Positions 29,826-37,905 of a DNA stretch of 64,000 nt are shown one piece after another; position 1 is the first letter of the stretch; each line of letters begins with the position of its first letter. The position numbers and the translations under genes were made by a program. This DNA is from Granulicoccus phenolivorans DSM 17626 = NBRC 107789 = JCM 15570 (GTDB lineage: Bacteria > Actinomycetota > Actinomycetes > Propionibacteriales > Propionibacteriaceae), in contig NZ_AUHH01000002.1 in assembly GCF_000423085.1 (NCBI RefSeq), positions 62,001 through 126,000 on the forward strand, written 5' to 3'. A model generated the notes under the pieces. It saw only the letters and a program-made list of their open reading frames with translations. It did no database searches and was not told the DNA's origin.

Positions 29826-31268
29826 ATGAACTCTGCAGATCTCGCACAGGTCGGCGTCGTCGGCATGGCCGTGATGGGCTCGAACCTGGCTCGCAACTTC
29901 GCATCCAAGGGCTTTCGGGTCGCGCTCTACAACCGCACGTGGGCCAGGACGCAGGAGGTGATCGATCAGCACGGCTCCGAGGGTGACTTCCGGGCCTCGG
30001 AGAAGCTGGAGGATTTTGTCGCCAGCCTGGAGCGGCCGCGCCGGATCATCATCATGGTGAAGGCCGGCGCCGGCACCGATGCGGTGATCCAGCAGCTGAC
30101 CCCGCTGTTGGAAGAGGGCGACATCATCGTCGACGGCGGGAACGCCGACTTCCACGACACCCGGCGGCGCGAGCACGAGTTGGCCGAGCACAAGCTGCAC
30201 TTCGTCGGCGCCGGGATCTCCGGCGGCGAGGAGGGGGCGCTGAACGGACCGAGCATCATGCCCGGCGGCCCGAAGGACTTCTATCCGGTGCTGGGCCCGA
30301 TGCTGGAGAAGATCTCGGCCCACTACGAGGGCGAGCCCTGCTGTACCTATATCGGTCCCGACGGGGCCGGCCACTTCGTGAAGATGGTGCACAACGGCAT
30401 CGAGTACGCCGACATGCAGTTCATCGCCGAGGCGTACGACGTGCTCAAGGCGGCCGGGCTGAGCACCGCGGAGATCTCCGACGCGTTCCGGCAGTGGAAC
30501 ACCGGCGATCTGGACTCCTTCCTGATCGAGATCACCTCGATCGTGCTGGATCAGACCGACCCGCGCACCGGGCAGCCGCTGGTCGACATCATCGTCGACC
30601 AGGCCGAGCAGAAGGGCACCGGCCGGTGGACGGTGCAGAACGCGCTCGAGCTCGGGGTACCGGTGAACACCATTGCCGAAGCGGTGTTCGCTCGCTCCAC
30701 CTCCGGGCACGAGGCGCTGCGCAAGGCCGGGCAGGCGGCGCTGCAGGGTCCCGACCGGAGCATCGCGGTCGAGGACCGGCAACAGCTGCTCAGTGACGTC
30801 CGGGATGCGCTGTGGGCCGCCAAGGTCGTCGCGTACGCCCAGGGCCTCGATGAGATCCGCACCGGATCCGACGAGTTCGACTGGAACATCGATATCTCCG
30901 CGGTGGTGAAGATCTGGCGGGCCGGGTGCATCATTCGGGCCAAGCTGTTGGACCGCATCTCCAACGAGTATGCCGCGCAGAACCTGGCCACGCTGTTGGA
31001 GGCGCCCTCGGTGGCGGCCGATCTGGACAGTGCCCAGACCGGCTGGCGTCGGGTGATCGGGCTGGCGACCGCGGCCGGGGTGCCGGTGCCGGGCTTCTCC
31101 GCCGCGCTGGCGTACTACGACTCCGCGCGGGATCCGCGCCTGCCGGCCGCGCTGGTGCAGGGGCTGCGGGACTACTTCGGGGCGCACACCTACCGGCGGG
31201 TCGACGATGCGGGCAGCTATCACATCGAGTGGTCCGGGGATCGCTCGGAGACCCGCACCGACGCCTGA
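29826..31268 (+). CDS. gnd: 6-phosphogluconate dehydrogenase, decarboxylating
   Basis: Enzyme of 480 residues oxidising 6-phosphogluconate to ribulose 5-phosphate and CO2 with NADP+. The N-terminal Rossmann site is VGVVGMAVMGSNLARNFA. The substrate site includes IIVDGGNADFHDTRRRE, FVGAGISGGEEGALNGPSIMPGG (catalytic region) and HFVKMVHNGIEYADMQFIAE with Lys and Asn. The all-alpha domain carries DQAEQKGTGRWT and the C-terminal FRRDYFGAHTY-like stretch YFGAHTYRRVD. Length is typical of the long, decarboxylating form. Its location beside the LacI regulator and shared operator-like sites tie it to gluconate produced by the neighbouring cluster. It ends at a strong terminator shared with hpf. Confidence 0.93.
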   Translation: MNSADLAQVGVVGMAVMGSNLARNFASKGFRVALYNRTWARTQEVIDQHGSEGDFRASEKLEDFVASLERPRRIIIMVKAGAGTDAVIQQLTPLLEEGDIIVDGGNADFHDTRRREHELAEHKLHFVGAGISGGEEGALNGPSIMPGGPKDFYPVLGPMLEKISAHYEGEPCCTYIGPDGAGHFVKMVHNGIEYADMQFIAEAYDVLKAAGLSTAEISDAFRQWNTGDLDSFLIEITSIVLDQTDPRTGQPLVDIIVDQAEQKGTGRWTVQNALELGVPVNTIAEAVFARSTSGHEALRKAGQAALQGPDRSIAVEDRQQLLSDVRDALWAAKVVAYAQGLDEIRTGSDEFDWNIDISAVVKIWRAGCIIRAKLLDRISNEYAAQNLATLLEAPSVAADLDSAQTGWRRVIGLATAAGVPVPGFSAALAYYDSARDPRLPAALVQGLRDYFGAHTYRRVDDAGSYHIEWSGDRSETRTDA

Positions 31269-31342
31269 CCCGGCGGTCCCCGAGGCAACCACCTGGCGTC
31301 GGAATCGCCAGCTCGCGTCGGAACCGCCACCTCACATCGAAA

Positions 31343-31380
31343 CAGCACTGCGGCCCGCCGTTCGGCGGGCCGCAGTGCTG
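31343..31380. terminator. Bidirectional terminator between gnd and hpf
   Basis: Perfect 18-bp inverted repeat starting CAGCACTGCGGCCCGCCG and closing with its complement, with only TT between arms (effectively a TTCG tetraloop). It lies between convergent gnd and hpf. Confidence 0.9.
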
Positions 31381-31397
31381 TGGGTGGGGCGTCCGGG

Positions 31398-32027
31398 TCA
31401 GGCGGACTGCACCTCGGCCTCGTCCACATCCAGGTGGATCACGCCGTAGTTGTAGGCCTTGCGGCGGTAGACCACGCTGGGCCGGCCGCTGCTCGCGTCG
31501 ACGAACAGGTAGAAGTCATGACCGACCAGTTCCATCGCGTTGAGGGCCTGGTCGAGGGTCAGCGGCGGTGCGGAGTGGGTCTTCTCCCGCACCACCAGGG
31601 GGCCATCACCGGTCACTTCCATACCGGCGACCGTGGCAGTCGGAACGGCCTCCTCGGATTCCTTCTCGGTGGTCGGCGGAGCAGCCAACGCCTCACGCAG
31701 TGCCTGGGGATTGTGCATCCCGCGGTGCACCCGCTTGCGATCGGCCACCTTGCGCAACTGGGAACGCAGACGTTCGAGGGCGTGCTCGAAGGCCACCATC
31801 TTGTCCGAGGCCGAGGCCTCCGCGCGAATCGCCGGGCCCTTGCTGTGCAGGGTGATCTCCACCCGGGCCGACTCGTCGGGTTCGCGCTTGTTCCCGTAGG
31901 CCGAAACCTGCACATCGACGCGAATCACCCGATCCGAGATCTTCTCGATCTTGGTGATTCGATCCACGACGTGGTCGCGGAACTCGTCCGAGATGGTGAG
32001 ATGCCGACCGGTCACCGTGACGTCCAT
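31398..32027 (-). CDS. hpf: Long-form ribosome hibernation promoting factor
   Basis: Protein of 209 residues that dimerises 70S ribosomes in stationary phase or stress. The N-terminal HPF/YfiA domain (about 1-105) begins MDVTVTGRHLTISDEFRDHV and contains RVEITLHSKGPAIRAEASASD. The C-terminal dimerisation domain ends with AMELVGHDFYLFVDASSGRPSVVYRRK and YGVIHLD. Both domains mark the long form usual in actinobacteria. GGAGG precedes the ATG. In this phylum hpf normally lies between comF and secA; here both junctions have been opened by other genes. Confidence 0.95.
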   Translation of the reverse strand: MDVTVTGRHLTISDEFRDHVVDRITKIEKISDRVIRVDVQVSAYGNKREPDESARVEITLHSKGPAIRAEASASDKMVAFEHALERLRSQLRKVADRKRVHRGMHNPQALREALAAPPTTEKESEEAVPTATVAGMEVTGDGPLVVREKTHSAPPLTLDQALNAMELVGHDFYLFVDASSGRPSVVYRRKAYNYGVIHLDVDEAEVQSA

Positions 32028-32377
32028 TACCAACCTCCTCGTTGCTGCCCACAGGTGATCTGTGGGTCTGATCCCCGGGCACGTTCGGTGTGGCCGGGGA
32101 CGCAAAAGGCGCCGACCACACTGCTTCGTGGAAACCGGCCGGACCCTGGGGGTCGGTCGGTGTGCGAAGTGGTGTTCGTCGCCGCCATGCAACAACGCTA
32201 GTCCGTTCAGGGCACGTTTACCACCGATTCATGCAGTGTCGGGGCGCGATTCGCGTCACCATCGGCGCCCGGCGCGACAAGGCACGAAACCTGCCCGACA
32301 TATTGCGGGCGATCCCCTAACGCCGCCGTAACAGCGCAACAACCGGGCCGCAATCGAAGCCGGGGAGAGTTCTGGCC
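32028..32377. promoter_or_regulatory. Divergent hpf/amt intergenic region with a candidate GlnR-type site
   Basis: No gene in these 350 bases. At 32317-32343, CTAAC, GTAAC and ACAAC occur at exact 11-base intervals, 34 bases or more before the amt ATG. This resembles actinobacterial GlnR boxes (GTNAC-N6-GAAAC arrays), which activate amt-glnK-glnD under nitrogen limitation. The match is partial. The rest shows nothing I can assign. Confidence 0.4.
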
Positions 32378-33766
32378 ATGACTCCGACTGACCTCAATAC
32401 CGGCGATACCGCCTGGGTGCTGATCAGTGCAGCACTCGTTCTGATGATGACCGTGCCCGCCCTGGCTCTGTTCTACGGTGGCATGACCCGCGCCAAAGGC
32501 GTACTCAACATGATGATGATGAGCTTCATGACGATGGCCGTGGTGGGCACGTTGTGGGTCGTCATCGGTTACGGCCTGGCCTTCGGCAACTCCGCCGGCG
32601 GCGCCGGGATCATCGGCAATGCCTTCGAGTCCGGCGGCAAGCTGATCGGGCTGTCCGGCCTGATGGGTCCCGACCAGACCACCGGGACCGAAGGGCATCT
32701 GATTCCGACCCTCGCCTTCGTCGCCTTCCAGGCGGCCTTCGCGATCATCGCAGCGGCGCTGATCTCCGGTGCGGTCGCCGACCGGATGAAGTTCACCGCC
32801 TGGATCGCGTTCGTGGTGGTGTGGTCGCTGGTGGTCTACTTCCCCGTCGCGCACTGGGTCTTCGCGTTCTCCGCCGAGGACGGCTCGACCGTCGGCGGCT
32901 GGATCGCCAACCAACTCAAGGCGTTGGACTTCGCCGGTGGGACCGCCATCCACATCAATGCCGGTGCCGCCGCGCTGGCCCTGATCCTGGTCCTCGGCAA
33001 GCGCAAGGGCTTCGCCAAGGAGCCGATGCGTCCGCACAATCTGCCGCTGGTGATGACCGGGGCCGCGCTGCTGTTCGTCGGCTGGTTCGGCTTCAACGCC
33101 GGCTCCGCACTGTCGGCCAACAACACCGCCGCGGTCGCCTTCGTCAACACCGTGGCCGCCACCGCTACGGCGATGATCGGCTGGGCGATCGTGGAACGCG
33201 TCCGCGACGGCCACGCCACCTCGCTGGGTGCCGCCTCGGGCATCGTCGCCGGCCTGGTCGGGATCACCCCGGCCGCCAACTCGGTCTCCCCGATCGGTGC
33301 GTTGATCCTCGGCCTGATCGTCGGCGCGGTCTGTGCCCTGGCGGTCTCGCTGAAGTACCGCTTCGGCTACGACGACGCCCTCGACGTCGTCGGCGTCCAC
33401 ATGGTCGGTGGTCTGGTCGGCACCCTGCTGATCGGTCTGCTCGCCGATGGCAACTCCCCCGCCGGGGTCAACGGGCTGTTCTACGGCGGCGGCTTCGACC
33501 AGCTGTGGCGCCAGGCCGTGGGCGCCTTCTCGGTGATGATCTACTCCTTCGTGCTGAGCTTTGTCATCGCCAAGGTGCTGGACCTGCTGATCGGGCTGCG
33601 GATCACCCCCGATGCCGAGTCCGAGGGCATCGACCAGCGCGAGCACGCTGAGACGGCGTACGACCTGAACCCGTTCGGTGGTCGGCTCGGCCGGACCGGG
33701 CTGACCCCCTTCACGCCCGATTCCGGCGCGATCACCCCGACCGCCCCCACCAAGGAAGGTGTCTGA
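32378..33766 (+). CDS. amt: Ammonium transporter (Amt/MEP family)
   Basis: Inner-membrane ammonium channel of 462 residues with about eleven helices. It starts MTPTDLNTGDTAWVLISAAL. Family landmarks are ALFYGGMTRAKGVLNMMMMSF, the Trp-rich second helix, FAGGTAIHINAGAAALALILVLG (with the pore His), DVVGVHMVGGLVGTLLIGLLA (second pore His), and a C-terminal cytoplasmic tail starting at RITPDAESEGIDQREHAE. The tail is the contact region for PII proteins, and glnK begins 3 bases downstream of the stop. Candidate GlnR half-sites precede it. Confidence 0.95.
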   Translation: MTPTDLNTGDTAWVLISAALVLMMTVPALALFYGGMTRAKGVLNMMMMSFMTMAVVGTLWVVIGYGLAFGNSAGGAGIIGNAFESGGKLIGLSGLMGPDQTTGTEGHLIPTLAFVAFQAAFAIIAAALISGAVADRMKFTAWIAFVVVWSLVVYFPVAHWVFAFSAEDGSTVGGWIANQLKALDFAGGTAIHINAGAAALALILVLGKRKGFAKEPMRPHNLPLVMTGAALLFVGWFGFNAGSALSANNTAAVAFVNTVAATATAMIGWAIVERVRDGHATSLGAASGIVAGLVGITPAANSVSPIGALILGLIVGAVCALAVSLKYRFGYDDALDVVGVHMVGGLVGTLLIGLLADGNSPAGVNGLFYGGGFDQLWRQAVGAFSVMIYSFVLSFVIAKVLDLLIGLRITPDAESEGIDQREHAETAYDLNPFGGRLGRTGLTPFTPDSGAITPTAPTKEGV

Positions 33767-34108
<342 letters not shown>

Positions 34109-34120
34109 GGTCTGCCTGCG

Positions 34121-35863
34121 ATGTTCGACACCCCTGCAGTTCGACTTGCCGCCGCCGGCGACCGGGACTTCACCGACCCGGCCGCCGGCCCGGCCGCTCG
34201 CGCGGCCGCTGCCCAGCAGACCCTCGCCCGACTCACCGAGCACTGGCGCAGCATCGACGTGCCCAAGCGTGGCGTGGCACTGGCCTGCACCGGGTCGCTG
34301 GCCCGCCGGGAACCCGGTCCCCTCTCCGATCTGGACCTGGTGGTACTGCACGACAAGTCGCTCCGCCCTGCCGTGGTGCACGCCATCGCCGAACAACTGT
34401 GGTACCCGATCTGGGACTCCGGAGTCGCCCTGGATCACGCGGTCCGCTCGGTCGCCGAATGCCGGGAGGTCGCCAACGCCGACCTCTCGGTGGCCGGGGC
34501 CATGCTCGACCTGTCGGCGATCGTCGGCGATGAGGCCCTGGTCGCCCAGGCCGGCAAGGTCCTCGCCGAGGACTGGCGGGCCAACACCCGGCGCCGGCTG
34601 CCCGAGGTCGAGGCAGCGGTCGCCGAGCGCCATGAACGCTTCGGTGACATGGCCCAACTGCTCGAACCCGACCTGAAGGAGGCCAAGGGCGGCCTGCGCG
34701 ACATGTCGGTGCTGCGGACCCTGACCGCCTCCTGGCTCGCCGACCGACCGCACGGGGCCGTCGATGCGGCCTACCAGCAGCTGCTGGACCTGCGCGACGG
34801 GCTGCAGATCGAATCCCATCGGCCGCGGAATCTGCTCACCATGGCCGACCAGGACGGACTCGCCGAACGCTTCCACGTCGCCGACGCCGATGAACTGCTG
34901 GCCCGCACGGCGCGCATCTCCCGGATCATCGCCAGCGCCCTGGACGACACCCTGCGGCGCGCCCGACAGTCGCAACGGGCCCGCTTCCGCAACGGTCCGC
35001 GCCGACCCGACCTGCGCCTGCTGCGCACCGGGCTGTACGCCAACGACGGCGAACTGGTCCTCGGCCGGGGTGCCGAACCCGGTCCCCTGCTCCCGCTGCG
35101 GGCCGCCGCGACCGCGGCCGATCAGAATCTGCCGCTGTCGCCGACCACCGCCCGCAAGCTCGGCGAACTGCCCGCACCGCAGCGGCCGTGGACGCCGCGG
35201 GCGCGGGCGCTGTTCGTGGACATGTTGGCCGGCACCGGACTCCAGGTCGTCTGGAACGCCCTCGACCTGACCGGGGTGGTGACCGGCTGGATCCCGCAGT
35301 GGGAAGCCATCCGGGACCGGCCCCAGCGCAACGCGCTGCATCGGCACACCGTCGATCGGCACAGCATCCAGACCGTCCTGGAGACCCATCGGCTGCTGGA
35401 CACCGTGGACCGCCCGGACCTGCTGCTGGTCGCCGCCCTGCTGCACGACATCGGCAAGGCCCGGGGGCGCGGCAGCGAGCTCGACCCGGCCGCCGGGGGA
35501 CACAGCGCGATCGGCGCCGCGCTGACCGCGACCATCGCTCCCGACCTGGGTTTCGACGACGCGGACACCGAGCGTCTCGTGCTGCTCGTGCGCGAACACC
35601 TGACCCTGATGGAGTTCGCCACCGGGCGCGACATCGCCGACCCGGCGACCACCGACGAGTTGGCCCGGCGGCTGGGCCGCCGGGAGTCGAATCTCGACCT
35701 GCTCGCCGCGCTCACCGAGGCCGACGCCCGGGCTGCCGGCCCCCGGGCGTGGAGCTCCGGCCGGGCCGCCCTGATGCGGGAGTTGGTCGAACGGACGCGG
35801 GCCCAATTGCACGGCGCGGGTCACCGGCTCAGCGATGAGGATCACGCGGAGGAAGCCGGGTAG
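34121..35863 (+). CDS. glnD: PII uridylyl/adenylyltransferase GlnD, lacking ACT domains
   Basis: Protein of 580 residues. The nucleotidyltransferase site is GSLARREPGPLSDLDLV (Gly58-Ser59, Asp70, Asp72), which transfers a nucleotide to GlnK. The central region has the expected LEPDLKEAKGGLRDM. The HD phosphodiesterase domain LLVAALLHDIGKARG lies near residue 440, with a preceding NALHRHTVDRH. The protein ends at LSDEDHAEEAG soon after the HD domain. Typical GlnD proteins of 700-900 residues carry two C-terminal ACT domains for glutamine sensing; none is encoded here, and the next gene begins about 60 bases later, so this is not a frameshift. How glutamine would be sensed is unclear. Confidence 0.9.
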   Translation: MFDTPAVRLAAAGDRDFTDPAAGPAARAAAAQQTLARLTEHWRSIDVPKRGVALACTGSLARREPGPLSDLDLVVLHDKSLRPAVVHAIAEQLWYPIWDSGVALDHAVRSVAECREVANADLSVAGAMLDLSAIVGDEALVAQAGKVLAEDWRANTRRRLPEVEAAVAERHERFGDMAQLLEPDLKEAKGGLRDMSVLRTLTASWLADRPHGAVDAAYQQLLDLRDGLQIESHRPRNLLTMADQDGLAERFHVADADELLARTARISRIIASALDDTLRRARQSQRARFRNGPRRPDLRLLRTGLYANDGELVLGRGAEPGPLLPLRAAATAADQNLPLSPTTARKLGELPAPQRPWTPRARALFVDMLAGTGLQVVWNALDLTGVVTGWIPQWEAIRDRPQRNALHRHTVDRHSIQTVLETHRLLDTVDRPDLLLVAALLHDIGKARGRGSELDPAAGGHSAIGAALTATIAPDLGFDDADTERLVLLVREHLTLMEFATGRDIADPATTDELARRLGRRESNLDLLAALTEADARAAGPRAWSSGRAALMRELVERTRAQLHGAGHRLSDEDHAEEAG

Positions 35864-35923
35864 CCGACCCGTACGCCGCGGGTCGTCGGGCCCCCGCAGC
35901 AGAGGTGGGCAAGGATGACGCCC

Positions 35924-36391
35924 ATGGAGCTTCGCTATCAGCTCAGCGTCACCTGGCAGGGCAACCGCGGCCCGGGTACCACCGGCCATCGTGCCTACGA
36001 CCGCGATGTGCTTGTGCAGGCTGCCGGTAAACCGGATCTGCTCGGGTCCGCCGACCCCACCTTTCGCGGCGATGCCAGTCGGTGGAACCCGGAGGAACTG
36101 CTGCTGGCCGCGCTGGCGCAGTGTCATCTGCTCTCCTACCTGTACTCGGCGGTCCGTGCGGGGGTGGTGGTCACTGCGTATCGGGACTCTCCCGTCGGGG
36201 TCCTGGAGCAGGTCGGCCAGGGTGGCCGGTTCATCTCGGCGGTGCTGCGGCCGGAGGTGGTCGTGGCCGCGGCCAACCAGGTGGATACCGCGCTGCGCCT
36301 GCACACCGAGGCGGGGCAGAACTGTTTCATCGCGGCGTCGGTCAACTTCCCGATCACCCATCAGCCGACGGTCTCTGTCGCCACCGGGTGA
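35924..36391 (+). CDS. OsmC-like family protein
   Basis: Protein of 155 residues starting MELRYQLSVTWQGNRGPGT (an in-frame ATG lies nine bases upstream at 35915). OsmC-fold features: FRGDASRWNPEELLLAALAQCHLLSYL, with the conserved Glu and Cys of the peroxide-reducing site, and a C-terminal CFIAASVNFPITHQPTVSV carrying the second Cys. OsmC/Ohr proteins reduce organic hydroperoxides through this Cys pair. The family also includes members of uncertain substrate, and this one is closer to the general OsmC-like group. No operon link with glnD is evident. Confidence 0.8.
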   Translation: MELRYQLSVTWQGNRGPGTTGHRAYDRDVLVQAAGKPDLLGSADPTFRGDASRWNPEELLLAALAQCHLLSYLYSAVRAGVVVTAYRDSPVGVLEQVGQGGRFISAVLRPEVVVAAANQVDTALRLHTEAGQNCFIAASVNFPITHQPTVSVATG

Positions 36392-37062
36392 ACCGGTCCC
36401 GCGGGGCCCCATGCGACTCGTGCGACTCGTGCGACTCGTGCGACAGGCAGTTCGCGGGGCAGCCCGTGCGGCTCGCGGGGCGGGATGCGGGTCACGGGGC
36501 AGCGTGCGAGTCGCGGGGCAGCGTGGGCTCGCGGGACAGGATCCGGTACCCGTGGGACGCCTGTTCGCGGGGCTGGATGCGGTTTGCGGGGGCCGGATCC
36601 GGTTCGCGGTCCCTGCAGGGCCCGCGGCTGGGAACAGGCACCGCGACCCCTCACTCGCCCCCGCAAACCGGCGTCGGATCCGGTACCGGGACAGGTTGGC
36701 CGACCCGGCGTACGCCCGCGACGACACCGTTCGACCAGGCCCTTCCCGCGACGGCACCGTTCGGCCAGGCCCTTCCCGCGACGCCACCGTTCGAACAGGC
36801 CCTTCCCGCGACGGCATCATCCCGCAACGCCTTCCTGCGACGGGAGAAGTCCCTTGGCGACGACAACAGGTTCCGGACAGGTGTTGCAGCAGATGCGGGA
36901 AACAGGTCGACTCGCGGGACAACCGGAGCCGTCGCGGGGACGCACCCCGGCTCAGGTTCCTGTAGCGGAAAGGCCCCCGGCTCAGTTTCCCGTCGCAGGC
37001 TGCACCCCGGCCCAGGTTCCTGTAGCGGATGGGCCCGGCTCCCCCGACGCACTTCCCCTCCC
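36392..37062. repeat. Gene-free repeat-rich tract
   Basis: This 670-base stretch has long open frames only because of its composition. It begins with GCGACTCGT repeated about three and a half times (36413-36444). At 36721-36810 there are three contiguous 30-base units (ACCGTTCG-CAGGCCCTTCCCGCG core) plus a degenerate fourth. From about 36943 to 37045 a roughly 30-base unit containing CCCCGGCTCAGGTTCCTGTA recurs three times. No spacers separate units, so these are minisatellite-like repeats. No gene, RNA or promoter is identified. Confidence 0.7.
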
Positions 37063-37809
37063 TCATCTCCGCGAGCCACCGGTACGCCGGGTCGCAGCTA
37101 CCACCGCGGCGCCGCACACCTCGATCCCCACCCCGCGCAGGGCCCGCGCCGCCTCGGCCAGACTCGCCCCGGTGGTGGTCACGTCGTCGACGATCACCGC
37201 CGGCACCCCGGCCGGCCAGCGCCCGCTCGCCCGCAGCGCTCCGGCCAGGTTCCGTTGCCGCTCCCGTGCCGACAGACCGGCCTGATCGGCGACCCGGCGC
37301 TGCTGGCGCAGGACCGCGCGCACCCCGACCTGCCGCCCCTGGCGCCGCAGCAGCCGAGCACACCCGCGGGCCAGGTCGCCGGTGGCATCGAGCCCGCGCC
37401 GGCGTACCGCCTGCGGCGCCGACGGCATCGGCACCAGCAGAACCGGCCCGGCCCGATCCGTCAGCAACGCCGCCACCGCCCGGCTCAACGCCGCAGCCAA
37501 CGGGCCACGCGCGGTCAGCACCTGCTCCTCCTTGTACGCCGCGACCAGCCGCGCGCAGACCCCGGCATAGTCGGCAGCGGCGAAGGTCGGCGGAAAGCCG
37601 GACGGGCTGGGATCGGGGACCACCGACCGGGGCCGTTGCCCGGACAGGGCGGCGCGGCACTCGGGACACACACCCCAGCGCGGCACCGCACAGCCGGCAC
37701 AGCGGCTGCCCAGCAGCAGATCGGTCGCGGCACCGATCAGTCCGGGGGCGCGGTCGCCCGGGTCAGAACCGGTGGCTGTCGTGGTTGGCGCAGTTGTGGT
37801 GGCTGGCAT
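37063..37809 (-). CDS. comF: ComF family protein (phosphoribosyltransferase-like)
   Basis: Protein of 248 residues. An N-terminal zinc-ribbon-like pair of Cys motifs (CAGCAVP and CPECRA) is followed by a type I phosphoribosyltransferase domain ending with the PRPP-binding signature AVIVDDVTTTGASLAEAARAL. LLVPMPSAPQAVRRRG and RERQRNLAGAL are typical. In naturally competent bacteria ComF assists DNA uptake; in actinobacteria its role is unclear. It lies between lpqB and, ancestrally, hpf. The 96-base gap to lpqB shows no feature I can assign. Confidence 0.85.
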   Translation of the reverse strand: MPATTTAPTTTATGSDPGDRAPGLIGAATDLLLGSRCAGCAVPRWGVCPECRAALSGQRPRSVVPDPSPSGFPPTFAAADYAGVCARLVAAYKEEQVLTARGPLAAALSRAVAALLTDRAGPVLLVPMPSAPQAVRRRGLDATGDLARGCARLLRRQGRQVGVRAVLRQQRRVADQAGLSARERQRNLAGALRASGRWPAGVPAVIVDDVTTTGASLAEAARALRGVGIEVCGAAVVAATRRTGGSRR

Positions 37810-37905
37810 GGCCGGAGTATGGCCGTCCGAGCCCGACCCGACCCGGGTGGCGAACCCGGCTGTGGACCGCGCTCCGACCCGATCCAGCTGTGGACAACGT
37901 GCCGA

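Noticed and set aside
36721-36810. 30-base repeats considered as a CRISPR array
   Set aside because: The units are directly contiguous with no unique spacers, there are no cas genes, and the units are not palindromic.
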